DNA from: Saposhnikovia divaricata
Lineage: Eukaryota > Streptophyta > Magnoliopsida > Apiales > Apiaceae
Length of the DNA stretch: 64,000 nucleotides
Direction: 5' to 3'
Assembly (NCBI GenBank): GCA_036435485.1
Contig: CM071596.1
Location: 57,461,001-57,525,000 of the forward strand
The notes under the pieces are model-generated. The model saw nothing but the letters and a program-made list of their open reading frames with translations. It did no database searches and was not told the DNA's origin. Of the stretch, positions 22,411-33,402 are shown one piece after another. Position numbers and translations under genes: made by a program. How positions within the stretch are numbered: the stretch's first letter is position 1; every line of letters starts with the position of its first letter.

Positions 22411-22760
22411 TTAGCACCGTTTAGTGCCGTTTAGCACCGTTTAGTGGCGTTTAGCACCGTTTAGTGCCGTTTAGTGCCGTTTAGCACCGTTTAGTGCCGT
22501 TTAGCACCGTTTAGCACCGTTTAGTGCCGTTTAGTGCCGTTTAGCACCGTTTAGCACCGTTTAGTGCCGTTTAGCACCGTTTAGTGCCGTTTAGCACCGT
22601 TTAGCACCGTTTAGTGCCGTTTAGCACCGTTTAGCACCGTTTAGTGCCGTTTAGCACCGTTTAGTGCCGTTTAGCACCGTTTAGCACCGTTTAGTGCCGT
22701 TTAGCACCGTTTAGCACCATTTAGTGCCGTTTAGCACCGTTTAGCGCCGTTTAGCATCGT
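22411..22760 (+). repeat. 35-unit, 10-bp tandem array with higher-order pattern
   Basis: Thirty-five consecutive 10-bp units of the form TTAGYRCCGT, almost all either TTAGCACCGT (A) or TTAGTGCCGT (B). From 22561 the order BABAABAA is repeated twice (22561-22640, 22641-22720, one substitution), so an 80-bp block of eight units was itself duplicated. The array decays into degenerate copies to about 22850. Confidence 0.93.
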
Positions 22761-22958
22761 TTAAACGTCGTTTAAGGCTGTTTATCACCGATTAGTGTAG
22801 TCTAACACCGTTTGATGTTGTTCGCATCATCTAATATCGTTGTAAAACGTGTCGGTCGCTCCACGCTTTACATAAATACGATATCAAAGATAAGCCCTAA
22901 CACAAGTCTTGAGGACGACCAATAAAATTTCAAGGAAAACCTGATCAGTTTTCCTAGA

Positions 22959-22972
22959 AATTGGGGGGCAAA
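22959..22972 (+). promoter_or_regulatory. Tat polypurine tract
   Basis: AATTGGGGGGCAAA lies directly before the 3' LTR and would prime plus-strand DNA synthesis. Confidence 0.8.
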
Positions 22973-23470
22973 TGATATGGGCTAAAAATAAGGCCTAAAG
23001 ACACATTTAATGTGGCATTAATTAGACTCAGTATGGTCCAAACGTGGGGCCCACCAGATGGGTCCAAAATCCTATTTTTGATATTAATTTCGTAATTGAT
23101 ATTAAGGGCAATAAACAGCTCAGCAGATAAGAGTCAAACAATAATATTACTCCTGCCTAACTTAGCCTCCAAGGCATCCAATTAGATATGAAAACTGATT
23201 CCTACAAGGAATAGATCTGGAACCTTCCTCAAGGAGGTGGCTTACCCACCAAGTCTCTTATTCCTACCATAATTCTAAGGCTTCTCAGCCTATATAAGGA
23301 CCTGCTCCTTCACAACTAGAACTACATTTTTGGCTTGATTCTCAATACGAGATACGTAGGCACTCTGTGCGGACCGATTAAGTCTCGAACACAGAAACAG
23401 CCATTAAAGCTCGAAGCTCAATCACCCTAGCATTAATTACAAATCGTAACCTAGTTTTTATTCCACAACA
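22973..23470 (+). repeat. Tat 3' LTR
   Basis: A direct copy of the 5' LTR; TATATAA at 23291-23297. It is followed by target duplication CACAT at 23471-23475. About 13 substitutions separate the two LTRs by eye. Confidence 0.95.
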
Positions 23471-23475
23471 CACAT

Positions 23476-23683
23476 AAATTTATTGTTATAAAAATATATA
23501 TAAGCTTCTATAGTGGATTCTATGTAACATTTGATTTTTAAATTTAGATGACATTTTATGTTAGATTCGATATATTAAGTTTAATTCTTGTTAAAATTTG
23601 TGATTCTTATCATAACAAATCAATTTTTATGAATAATAAAGTTTTATGATGGTGTCTTTTATTGTTCTTTATTATATATGCAA

Positions 23684-23724
<41 letters not shown>

Positions 23725-23916
23725 CTATAATATTGTTAGAAGGGAGATCTTAATTTAACAATATGGAAAAGATGATATGTTTGAACTGAATAAGGTAATC
23801 GATTAATTATTAGTTATTATAATATTATTATTTGATTTAAATGAAACTGCCCAAATAGGTTTTAGTCAGAAAAATAGAAAATGTAAAGTGTTTTAGTTGA
23901 AAAAGGTAATTGGTTA
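23476..23916. other. AT-rich flank with (TA)n tract
   Basis: No gene. A (TA)n microsatellite lies at about 23688-23721. Confidence 0.5.
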
Positions 23917-24161
23917 CTCCTTCTGTCCAAACGAATTGTTTACGTTTGGAATAGAGGGCTCGACACACATTTTAAAGCTCTTATAAAGTATAGTTCCATA
24001 TATATTTTTAATTTTTTTATTTTATATAGAAATTTAATGTTTAAATTTTTATTCCAAAAAAAAAATTAAAAATAAGTTATGGAACTATATTTTATATACA
24101 CCTTAAAATGCGTGTCAAGCAATGCTGAAAACATGTAAAGAAATAGGTGGGACGGAAGGAG
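23917..24161. mobile_element. Second Stowaway-like MITE, decayed
   Basis: Termini CTCCTTCTGTCC (left) and, reversed, CTCCTTCCGTCC (right) resemble the Stowaway end at 5799. The left flank is TA; the right flank is TG, probably a mutated TA. An internal inverted repeat pairs TATAGTTCCATA (about 23989) with its complement (about 24079) and TTTTAAAGC-like with CTTAAAATG-like blocks. Confidence 0.7.
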
Positions 24162-25272
24162 TGTTTATTAGTAAGTATTATATTATTATTTAATGTAATT
24201 AAATAGAATTGTCGTAGTAATTTTAGAAAATGAGAATATTTAGTTAGATAAAATATAAAAGATATTGTAGTTGACAGTTCGGGGGTTTTGTCCCAGCTGG
24301 GTTTTAATGTTTATATGTTAATAAAATTTCTTGTTCGTAAAAAATATATATTGTATTTCACGTGCAAAAGGAAATTGAGTGGTTTTTGAAAAAAAAAAAA
24401 AGGTAACATGTTTTATTTGAAAAGGGAAATTGATTAGTTATTGATAATTATAATATTATTTTATTATTTTATTAAATAGAATGACAGATCAAAAAATAAA
24501 TTAAAACAATTAAAGGATTAAAGTGTAAGTGCCAAGAGTTTAAAAAGAGTTTGATTTGATGGAGTAGAACTGTAGAAGTACAAATTGTACCGATAATTGA
24601 AATTAAAGATTCTTCGCAGTTTTTCAAATTTGTTTTGCAGAATCGGAATATTACTGTTCGAAATCGTTGATTCTTACAATTCTGGCACTTTTTTTGTTTT
24701 ATATTAATTCAAAACATAGCTATATATAGAAAATATAAACAAAATGAGACTGTTACTTGTTTCTGATTTGGGGTTGGGTTAGTCATAGTCACAGGGCTTT
24801 ATAAGTTATAACTAGTAACCGGGCTTGGGCCCTTTTTCCCTGGCTATATTTGTACTTGGATTGTTGTTGCAGAAACATGCTAATTTCTTGAATGGATTGT
24901 CAAGGACAGTGAAAACAGTAAATAAATTAAAGTTTCTTTATTCCATTAAATATTAGATACTGACATTGACATATTGTCTTTATTTCAAATGCAAGAGACG
25001 TGACCAAGAAAAAGCAGCTATGGTATAAAGTTGGATTGTTGGAGTATATATTATGGAATAACAAACATGAAACAATGATTACAACGTTGTTGTGATTTGT
25101 GAACATCATATCCTATGTACGTTTTCTCTTAAATTCACAAAATTCGAGCAAGGGGCTCATTAAAATCTTTGATTTTAAGCAACTAAAGTCTTTTTGCTTT
25201 TCATAAAAATTAGAGGAAATACGAGAAGAGATTAAATTAACGAGATATCAAAAGAAGAGTAAGGAGATTGAG
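24162..25272. other. AT-rich intergenic DNA
   Basis: No gene, RNA or repeat is recognised on either strand. Confidence 0.4.
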
Positions 25273-25945
25273 GTTTTGGAAGAGGTTTTACTAATCGAGT
25301 TACTGCAGATGGTACTTGAACAAGGGAATCAACTCCGGAGTTTGGCTGATAAGGCTAAATCTAATGCAGTTGATGATATAAGCCAACTAATATTTGACAT
25401 GGAGTTGAGTCAGTTAAGGATGGAACTCAAGATTGCAAAAAAAAGAGGGGGAAATTTTCAAATGCGAGGTTAAGATGATAACAGACAAGTATGAGAAGTT
25501 TAAAAGTGAGGTGAATGAGATTTATAAAAAAGAAAGTGATGCACAACAACTTGAGATTGCAAAATTAAAATCTGAGTTACATAGAGAAAAGTCAAAAATA
25601 GTTGCTGACTGAAGAAAGAACCAAGCACGAAAACTTGACACTTGAGCTTGCTAAATAGAACTTGGCATTAAAAGTAGAAGAAGCGAAGTGTGAGCTCCAA
25701 ATATTAAAAGATATAGCTTATAAAGGAATTGAAGAAAATCAAAATTCAGACGTTATAGAAGTTGATGATACCACAACAGAAGAATAGAAAAATGCATGCA
25801 TTACAATTTCTGCAAGAGAATTCCAGTCATTGGTGAAGAAGGCAGTTGAAGGTGAAGTAACAAATCGCAAGATTGATGAATTGAAAAGAGAAATAGAGAC
25901 AACAACAACAAAAGTCAAGGATCAGTCGTCGTCATCATACAGTAT
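25273..25945 (+). pseudogene. Coiled-coil protein remnant, possibly WEB-family-like
   Basis: Several frames together describe one coiled-coil protein. The first 65 codons (from 25276) contain LLQMVLEQGNQLRSLADKAK. Then come heptad-rich segments (KYEKFKSEVNEIYKKESDAQ; IAKLKSELHREKSK), an acidic part and finally ITISAREFQSLVKKA near 25800. That last phrase resembles the conserved ITIS.EE...L..KA motif of plant WEB/DUF827 proteins. At least four stops or frame changes interrupt it. Family assignment is tentative; it could be another plant coiled-coil gene. Confidence 0.4.
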
Positions 25946-26765
25946 ATATGTATTTGTCTTCTTTTGAATTTTCAGTTATTCTCTCTTTCACCTCCATTCT
26001 TCTATTCAGTGAAATACCATGATACCATCATATACCCAGATGTGAAGATTGTTAATAATTTATGTATCTGTATAATCTCATGTTTAAACCTGAATATAAC
26101 CGTGAAAGGGTATTTTTACTATTATGTGATTGTAGGATGATTCCAAAATAAATTATATAATTGTAGAATTAAATAAAATCAAGTTTTGTTTTCTTATAAG
26201 TCAAGATAAAATTTTAGTTGAAATTATTAGTATTATCAGTATAGGATTAGCTTTGTTCCTTTGGTTGCGTAACTAGAAAGTGAGTTGTACAGCTACACGG
26301 CTAGACCTCTATAAATACATTCACATGACCTTATAATTAAATTAAGCAAAGGTACATTTTCTATACTTTCATAATATTCACTGTGTGCACGCCAATTCAT
26401 ATATGCCATGAATTTAAATGTCATTCATATTTAAAATGATAATATCTCATGCGATCTTGCTTCATAGTATGGTTAAAATGTTTTATTTAAATCATCAAAT
26501 TGTGCATATTATTTGTATAATTATCATAATAATTTTAAAGTGATATGTATGTGTGATAACATGTTAAATTAGTATTATGTATGCTAGTACCTAACTCGTT
26601 CTCGGAGAAAATTATATATTTTTGTCATCAACATGTAATTAATGGTTTTTATTTTTAAATTAACATATTGTATATATACAAATTTAGTTATATGTTTTGA
26701 CCGAGAGAAAATGGATTGTTTGACTTCGATATATGTCATATTACGTTATTATATGTTTGCCTTCG
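25946..26765. other. AT-rich intergenic DNA
   Basis: No gene is recognised. The 70-residue frame at 26642-26854 is hydrophobic and AT-driven, and probably chance. Confidence 0.4.
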
Positions 26766-27812
26766 AAATAACAACTAATAAAATTTTGAAATTTGTTTTG
26801 TTGAAAATTTATCATTTATTGATATTTGTAATTTATTTTATTATAAATATATAGAAATTTGTAGGATAATGAAAATTGTTTTTAGAGAAATATTACAAAA
26901 TTTGTTGTTAATTTTCTTTTTTTTCCTCTAAATGCACATTTCATACACATGTTTTATTTGAAGTGACCAAAATTATTATTTTTTGATGACACACAAAACT
27001 GTTAAAATTATTATTTTTGATTAAAATACGGTATATTCATAGTTTATTCATATTAGATAGAATTTTAATGATTATTCAAAAATATATTAACCATCTGTGA
27101 CTATAATTTTTAATCATTTAGAATTTTACTAATCTAAAAAATAATGTTCCCTAATTAAATGCATCTCATTTCTGGAAAATAATTATATAAATTTGGGCCC
27201 GTAATAAGAACAATCACTTGTTTAATGTTATAACTTACTTGAAAAATGGAATTGTTTTTTGTTGATCAATGTAATCATTTTGTCTTGTTATTTTTCATTA
27301 CAAGTTACACTTTTGTTTCTTGCCTAGGATTCTTAAGATTTATATTATCCTTTATTTAAATGGCTTCTGGGGCACTTTTGAGGAGGAAGGTTATAATTGG
27401 TCCTAGCTGTTCACGTAATCTGGGACGTCATGCTGAATCTCGTGGGTTTAGATCTTTCTCTCATATTCATTCTCATTCTTAAGACATGATGATGGATACC
27501 AAAAAGAATAACACCTACATGAGAAATTTTCTACCTCAACATATGAATGGAAAACCACAAGTTGGTTTCTTCATGGCTCCAACTTCAACTTTACAATCAA
27601 TTCGTTATACTTCGACGAACAGGGCATCTAAACAAGATTCTGATCAAGATCACGTAGAATTAGTTAAGTATCTTACAGCTATGGAACAACTTGATGTAGA
27701 CTGGCCGAAACTTGAATCCACTTCCAAATGGCTAAATTACAAGTATAGCATTAAGCTTTTGGTTGCTAATCTGAGGGTCTTTTTGAGTTTGCTTCGAAGG
27801 ATTTTTCGTATT
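26766..27812 (+). repeat. Duplicated segment, copy A (upstream DNA plus LETM1 exon 1)
   Basis: It matches the DNA around the intact LETM1 gene in direct orientation: 26766-26900 with 33795-33960, 26901-27220 with 34913-35226, and 27221-27812 with 38029-38605. Between these blocks the gene-side copy has a Helitron (33961-34912) and a 2.8-kb stretch (35227-38028) that copy A lacks. Confidence 0.85.
27360..27812 (+). pseudogene. Truncated LETM1-like exon 1 duplicate
   Basis: It is nearly identical to exon 1 of the LETM1-like gene at 38172. It starts at ATG 27360 with a 9-bp extra stretch after the start codon and another 9-bp difference in the KYLTAMEQL region. An in-frame TAA at 27480-27482 replaces the CAA found in the intact gene. 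Similarity stops near 27808 (...RRIFR), before the LETM1 membrane segment, so the catalytic or channel part and all later exons are missing. It cannot make a LETM1 protein. The 109-residue frame from ATG 27486 is the downstream remnant. Confidence 0.9.
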
Positions 27813-27969
27813 TAGCTTACATTCTTTGTTCGTTATATCACATAAAGGACTTGAAGATGTCTGGCTTGGCAAAATATGACTTCTTCTTGTGGAATGCAAT
27901 TTTCCTACCTATTCTTCGATCGTTGTAATTCATGACAATAATAAAAGATGTTCAGTAATTCGATGTTGA
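27813..27969. other. Junction DNA after the truncated LETM1 copy
   Basis: No match to LETM1 introns and no feature seen; the duplication breakpoint lies near 27812. Confidence 0.4.
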
Positions 27970-28395
27970 AACATTGTAAACATGTCACCATATGGTTTGC
28001 ACGATATGACCGTTAGTGAACTTTTATGATTTATCTTGATTTTTACTAATATTGTTTGTGACTTAGATTAGGGGAACCTTTTGACAACCGCTCAGAATAA
28101 TTGATAATCTTCTTAATTCCACAATTACCAGCACATAGTAGTAAATCAAATTAAAATGTACATAAGATTGTATAATACTTGTATAATATATATCAAATGA
28201 ATACCAAGGAGGACAACACTAGATCAACATAGATAAAAACCTGTAATAGGTTCAGGAGTACTATTTGGTAAAACATTAACATTGCTACAATTTAAAGATA
28301 CATCTAGCTTTCTTGGCCTTCTTCGCTTTTTGGTACTAAGGACATCTGTATTAATCATAATAGGAGCCAAGGGGTTATTCATCTTAATTATTCCA
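27970..28395. repeat. Tandem duplication, unit 1
   Basis: The unit runs from CACCATATGGTTTG (27984) through GATTAGGGGAACC (28066) to about 28395. Unit 2 begins CACCATATGGTTTG at about 28412 and is split by the LTR element 28481-33026, continuing with matching sequence from 33027 to 33365. The minus strand carries a short frame with KKRG-PRKVDI-like residues in unit 2; its function is unknown. Confidence 0.7.
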
Positions 28396-28480
28396 AGCTT
28401 GTAAAAGTTTCACCATATGGTTTGTACCAAGATTTATACTAACATTGATGCTGACTAAGATTAGGGGAACCCAATGACGA
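28396..28480. repeat. Tandem duplication, unit 2, left part
   Basis: It matches 27970-28085 and ends with GACGA (28476-28480), the target duplication of the inserted LTR element. The rest of this unit is at 33027-33365. Confidence 0.65.
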
Positions 28481-29648
28481 TGTTATTTCCCAGTTATGCA
28501 CCACGAGATTATAGAAGGGGGGGTTGAATACAATCCCAACTAAATTCTTTCGAAATGATGAGGCTTAGATCAAACTGTTATAAAAATAGAAAGAAAACAA
28601 GATAAACAAATTATCTATACATACAACACGAGATATAAAAAATCTCAGGTGGGTTGGCTTGAAAGCTTAATCCACCTGATGGTTGTATTTGAAGATAATT
28701 TTCTGTGTAAAAATACACAGCTGCGGATTACAAAGTTTTAGTGTTTACAAGAAAACCTAAAGCTATCAGCCTTGTGATCGATGTTTTCTTCTCTACCAAA
28801 ACTATGTTGCTCATACAGCTTATTTAAACTATATGAAGACAAGTAAAAGTTACATGAAATGTGATGATACATTTCTGGTATAACTTGTCACACACACACA
28901 TGCTCGAAGTGGTAACCATTTATGGAATTATCTTGAAAGTCTTCTTTACTTGATTTGGACAATCCCAGCATGCTTCAAGTCAGTGTATGTTTCTTTCTTC
29001 AAAAGTAACTAAGTTCTTGAAATGACTTAGCTTCCAAGCCCACGTGATGCTTTATGCACAAGATCTTTTTGCTTTGGATTTCTATCTCTGAAAATAACTT
29101 TAATCAAAAAGATAATCCTTTTGAAAGTCAATAAGCTTTTTTGCTTATTGAGCTGTGCTCGAACTTCACAGATATAACGACTGATCCTTATGCATTCATC
29201 AAGATATTCTTTGAATCTTTCAGTAGAAATGTAATCTTGTTGGAGGTTGTTTCTACTCTTATTGTTGCCCTTGAAGTCGGATAAATAGTGACTGATTGCA
29301 CCTTTCATTTGGAAGAGTTTGAGCCTTCAAATATTTACAATTTGACTCCCTACTCGTAACATCCTCTGTGTAATTGATCACTATCTATAAGTCATGGGTT
29401 GCAAAGTAATTCTGGGTTCAATCTTCATTCGATATGTTCCATTAGAGAACTCTGTAATATTATGGAAACATGTTGAGTTCTCAAACAAATAAATCTTGAT
29501 TTCTCGAATGATGATTTTTCGAATAGTTCTTTAAATCGAGTTCTCGAATGACTTCTCGAATAGTTCATTTTACAAACTTCTCAAATAGAGCAATCTGAAT
29601 TCTCGAATAGTTCATTTTATAGACTTCTCGAATAGAGCAATCTGAATT
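28481..29648 (-). repeat. 3' LTR piece of the minus-strand element
   Basis: It contains the LTR terminus and repeated TTCTCGAATAG / TTCTCGAATGA motifs (29500-29650). The part from 28853 is a near copy of 31900-32690. Confidence 0.75.
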
Positions 29649-29656
29649 CTCGAATT

Positions 29657-31231
29657 AGGGGTGATGTCAGATTTGGTACTGTTCAAAAAGCCATTTCTGA
29701 TGTTAGGGGTGATGTCATTCGAGGGGATGACAAGCTGAAGCTTAAAAGCAAATCAAAATTCCAATTGTGTTACCAGAATCAAGAAGCTTTGTCTCAGAGG
29801 CTAAGCAAAGTCGAGGCGAATCAAGAGGCTATATCCTTGAAGCTGGATTCCATTGCTACCTCCTTGGAATTAATCACTTCCTTACTTATGCCTGATGATG
29901 TCAAAAAGGGGGAGAGAGTTGCTAAAGATACATGCAAGCAGTCTCAAACTCTGATTCAGAAGAATGATGCTGGAGATGGAGGAGCACGTGATAAAGGCAA
30001 GGGCAAGGCTGTAGAAGCTCAAAATCTGAAAGCTAGTAGCAAGTTTCTTAAATCACAGTCTACCTGGTTAAACTCTGATACTCAAGGTTCTTCAAGGACT
30101 AAGAGTTTAGTTCTATCCTCTGATCCTCAGACTGATGAGGAAATAGCTGCTAAGGTATTCTTAGAAGAGAATGAAGAGGGAGTTACAATTGCAGATCTTC
30201 AAGCTCAAGTGAAGATATTTCTAGCAGAACGTGAAAAAGCTATGAAATCTGGCAATTCTAAGGAAACTGTGAAAGCTGCAAAGCCTGTTGCTAAAGGCAT
30301 TCAAATCAAAGAAGTTGATACTGAACAAAGGATGTAAATATCTAGAAAATCAACAGATGCAGAAATTAAGCAAAAGCTGAAAGACATTGCTGAAGAAAAC
30401 ACAACCTCTGTTGCTACACAAGTTGTGACTATACCTTTACAATCTGCTCAGTTGATATCAACTTTTGGAAGTAAAGGTAAGTTTCAAAATCCGAGTCAAG
30501 TATCAGAAGTTCCTATGGATTTCAAAGATCAAAGAGCCTTATCTGGCAAGATTGGAAACAATAAAGCTGGTTTAGGTTCACGCAGAGATACAAGGCAACA
30601 TAATGGTCCTAGAGATCCTTCTTCATTATCTGTTCCAGGTCGTGGTGTTCCTCAAGATAAGTTAGACAGTCTGGAATCAGTCCAGCTTATTCATCAGAAG
30701 AGTTTGAACAAAGACTTTCTTCTCTATTTTATGACTGATGGAACAGTGTATAAGGTTAGTGAGCAAGACATTAATCTCAAGTCATGGGAAGAACTGGAAT
30801 ATGTTCTTTACATTTTCAGAGTGAAGAATGAAAGATGTCAGAGAGCTGCTAATGTGCTATCAAATCGAATGCTCAGGTCTAAGGCTATAAGTAAAACATC
30901 ATACACTGGGCGTTATGTTCCTAAGTACAGAGACTGGAATGGAAGATTGATAGAGATGAAGAAGGGTACTGCAAAGCTGAAGACTGATCTGGGAATTACA
31001 GTACTTGATTTCAATTCACAGTCAGAGGAAGTAAAATTTATCAGACTGGGAAATGAAATGCGAAGAAACAAAATCTACGATCTCAGAGCTGCTATCTATC
31101 AAACTGATGAGAATGATCCTGAGTTGAAAGAGATCAAGAAAGCTATGGAGATTGAGCTTGAAAATGCTGAAAGAAGATTGCTTATAGAATATTTCAGAGC
31201 TACACCTGATCTTGAAGAGATTAGAGGTTAA
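29657..31231 (+). pseudogene. Env-like / extra 3' reading frame of SIRE-like element
   Basis: One frame runs open from about 29657 to 31231 except for a single TAA at 30335-30337. The N-terminal part has a heptad pattern (QEALSQRLSKVEANQEAISL); Lys/Ser-rich linkers follow. The C-terminal half has KDFLLYFMTDGTVYKVSEQD, SWEELEYVLYIFRVKNERCQ and an acidic helical end. SIRE-type copia elements are known to carry an extra env-like frame between pol and the 3' LTR, and position and coiled coil fit that. I see no clear signal peptide or membrane segment, so a viral envelope function is not supported. It could equally be a captured host sequence. Confidence 0.55.
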
Positions 31232-31383
31232 AGTCTGTAAGGATTTTCTTATTTCTGTAGATTTTTGTTAAGTAGAAGCTTAAACTCTGTCTGTATATTA
31301 AACACTGTAATCTTGTATTTGTTTTGACATCATCATTTACTGTAAACTTGTACATTCTTGCTAATGAACAAGTTGGGGGAGAT

Positions 31384-31899
31384 TGTTAGAAATGATTGAT
31401 GGAAGCAGTGTTTAGGAGTTACAGCGACAAATCAGAGTTTAGCTGGAAGCCGTCAGAGTTTAGTTAAACGCTGACAGTTGGAAGCTTAGCAGAGTTTAGT
31501 TAAACTCTGCTAAAGGAAGCGCGTCTCCAGTCAACAGTGTTTGAAGAATTAAAGAGTTATTTATGGAAGCAATCTCTTTACAGATTGGACAGTTATCTTA
31601 GAGATTGAGTTGACTTAGGAGATGTGTAGCAATCGTAATTGATATCAATTGTATAGCTTAATTATAGGAATATCAATTAGCGATTGTATAGCAGCTGTAT
31701 GTTTTATAAATAAAGTTAGGTTAACCCTAGAAGGGTATCGTACATCGAATTATCTTTCATTGTAACCTAGCAGCTCTTTGTGATAGTTTACATCACGAAG
31801 AGGGTTTTAATACCAGAAGATTTTTAAAGTGCAAAATCGTTTTACTTGTTAACCTCTCATACGACTTTTGATTATTACTTGTGTATTCGGCCTAACATA
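31384..31899 (+). repeat. 3' LTR of the plus-strand SIRE-like fragment
   Basis: 516 bp, TGTTAGAAATG to GGCCTAACA. GGAAGC and CAGAGTTTAG phrases are repeated between 31400 and 31570. TTTATAAATAAAG near 31703 may be its TATA region. Confidence 0.7.
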
Positions 31900-33026
31900 C
31901 ATGAAATGTGATGATACATTTCTGGTATAACTTGTCACACGCACATGCTCGAAGTGGTAACCATTTTTGGAATTATCTTGAAAGTCTTATTTACTTGATT
32001 TGGACAATCCCAACATGCTTCAAGTCAGTGTATGTTTCTTTCTTCAAAAGTAACTAAGTTCTTGAAATGACTTAGCTTCCAAGCCCACGTGATGCTTTAT
32101 GCACAAGATCTTTTTTGCTTTGGATTTCTGTCTCTGAAAATAACTTTAATAAAAAAGATAATCCTTTTGAAAGTCAATAAGCTTTTCTGCTTATTGAGAT
32201 GTGCTCAAACTTCACAGATATAATGATTGATCCTTATGCATTCATCAAGATATCCTTTGAATCTTTCAGTAGAAATGTAATCATGTTGGAGGTTGCTTCC
32301 ACTCTTATTGTTGCCCTTGAAGTCGGATAAACAGTGACTGATTGCACCTTTCATTTGGAAGAGTTTGAGCCTTCAAATATTTATAATTTGACTCCCTACT
32401 CGTAACATCCTCTGTGTAATTGATCACTGTCTATAAATCACGGGTTGCAAAGTAATTCTGGGTTCAATCTTCATTCGATATGTTCCATTAGAGAACTCTG
32501 TAATATTGTGGAAACAGGTTGAGTTCTCGAACAAATAAATCTTGAGTCTCGAATGATGATTTTTCGAATAGTTCCTTAAAGCGAGTTCTCGAATGACTTC
32601 TCGAATAGTTCATTTTACAGACTTCTCGAATAAAGCAATCTGAATTCTCAAATTAGGACTTCTCGAATAGTTCATTTTACAGACTTCTCGAATAGAGCAA
32701 TCTGAATTCTCGAATTAGGACTTCTCGAATAAACCCTTTGTGTAGAGTTCTCGAATGACTTCTCGAACTCTTCTTTCCTTGATTTCTCGAACTTACTTGC
32801 ATGGTATTAACAAACTCTCTTTTGATTACTGATATCTGACTTTAGCATCTCCAGGCTTGTTACTGAAATAAATCCTAACTATATGCAGAGTTTTATCCTT
32901 AAGATATTGCTATAGTTGATCTGCATTTTCGTTAGCTTCCTGATTTGTTCATCAGCTTCGATTCCTTGATTCATTTTCTATCTTGTGGTATTTGTTATCA
33001 TCATCCATATGCATGCATGTCTCAAC
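31900..33026 (-). repeat. 5' LTR piece of the minus-strand element
   Basis: On the minus strand it begins TGTTGAGACATGCATG at 33026. It carries many TTCTCGAA motifs on the plus strand (32540-32790), partly arranged as a roughly 64-bp tandem duplication near 32590-32720. Confidence 0.75.
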
Positions 33027-33402
33027 AGACGATCGCTCAGAACCAATGATAAGCTTCTTATTTCCATAATTACCTGAACATGATCATCATTCAAATTTAA
33101 ATGCACATAACATCTATGTATAATAATTGTATTTGATATCAAATGAAAAGTAAGGAGGACCACACTAGATCAACATAGATGAAGAACCTGCAATAGGTTC
33201 CGGAGTACTATTTGAAAAAACATTAACATTGTTGGAATTCAATGATATATCCACCTTTCTTGGCATTCCTCGCTTTTTGGTAATTGGTACATCTAAATTA
33301 ATCATATTAGGAGGCAATGGATCAGTCGTCTTAGGTCTTGATCGTTTGTTCATAAACACTAACATACATGAGATTAGGTCTTGCTTTGATCTTTATTATA
33401 TA
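33027..33402 (-). repeat. Tandem duplication, unit 2, right part, with short frame
   Basis: It matches 28086-28400. The minus strand has a 66-codon frame (33365 to 33165) with KKRGMPRKVDIS, a basic stretch of AT-hook-like appearance; unit 1 has the same region with changes and no long frame. I cannot name it. Confidence 0.5.

Larger units (their letters stand above)
7990..23470 (+). mobile_element. Complete Ty3/gypsy Tat-group retrotransposon, 15.5 kb
   Basis: Two 498-bp direct LTRs (7990-8487 and 22973-23470), both starting TGATATGGGC and ending CCACAACA, are flanked by the 5-bp duplication CACAT (7985-7989, 23471-23475). Inside, in order: primer binding site, gag, protease, RT, RNase H, a second archaeal-type RNase H, integrase, a long 3' region with an antisense gene and tandem repeats, and a polypurine tract. 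The extra RNase H before integrase is the known signature of the Tat lineage. I count about 13 differences between the LTRs by eye, so insertion is fairly recent. Coding parts carry at least three frameshifts and two stops, and a second element is inserted at 10202. The copy cannot be autonomous. Confidence 0.95.
29650..31899 (+). mobile_element. 3' part of a SIRE-like element (env-like frame, polypurine tract, LTR)
   Basis: It contains an env-like reading frame, a polypurine tract GTTGGGGGAGAT (31372-31383) and a 3' LTR from 31384 (TGTTAGAAATG) to 31899 (CGGCCTAACA). The 3' flank TACAT (31900-31904) also occurs at the matching place in the other LTR piece (28853-28857), which fits insertion into the LTR at that site. 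gag and pol are missing. Confidence 0.7.
28481..33026 (-). mobile_element. Minus-strand copia-type (SIRE-like) LTR element, internally deleted
   Basis: It starts TGTTATTTCCC and ends TCTCAACA in plus orientation, flanked by the 5-bp duplication GACGA (28476-28480, 33027-33031). Two LTR pieces remain: 28481-29648 and 31900-33026. They overlap in content (28853-29648 matches 31900-32690), giving a full LTR of about 1.5 kb. The phrase AGAAGGGGGGGTTGAATACAA (28515-28535) is the reversed ...TTCAACCCCCCCTTCT end seen in SIRE-like LTRs, also present at 51214. The internal region has been replaced by the 3' part of another element (29650-31899). The 93-residue frame at 29027-29308 lies in LTR sequence and is not a gene. 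Confidence 0.8.

Noticed and set aside
22411..22760. Short regular repeats that might suggest a CRISPR array or telomere-like sequence
   Set aside because: Units are directly contiguous without spacers, so not CRISPR. The TTTAG core differs from plant TTTAGGG telomere repeats and lies inside a retrotransposon.
29027..29308. 93-residue minus-strand frame
   Set aside because: It lies in LTR DNA; the second copy of the same LTR (near 32075-32360) has changes that do not preserve it.
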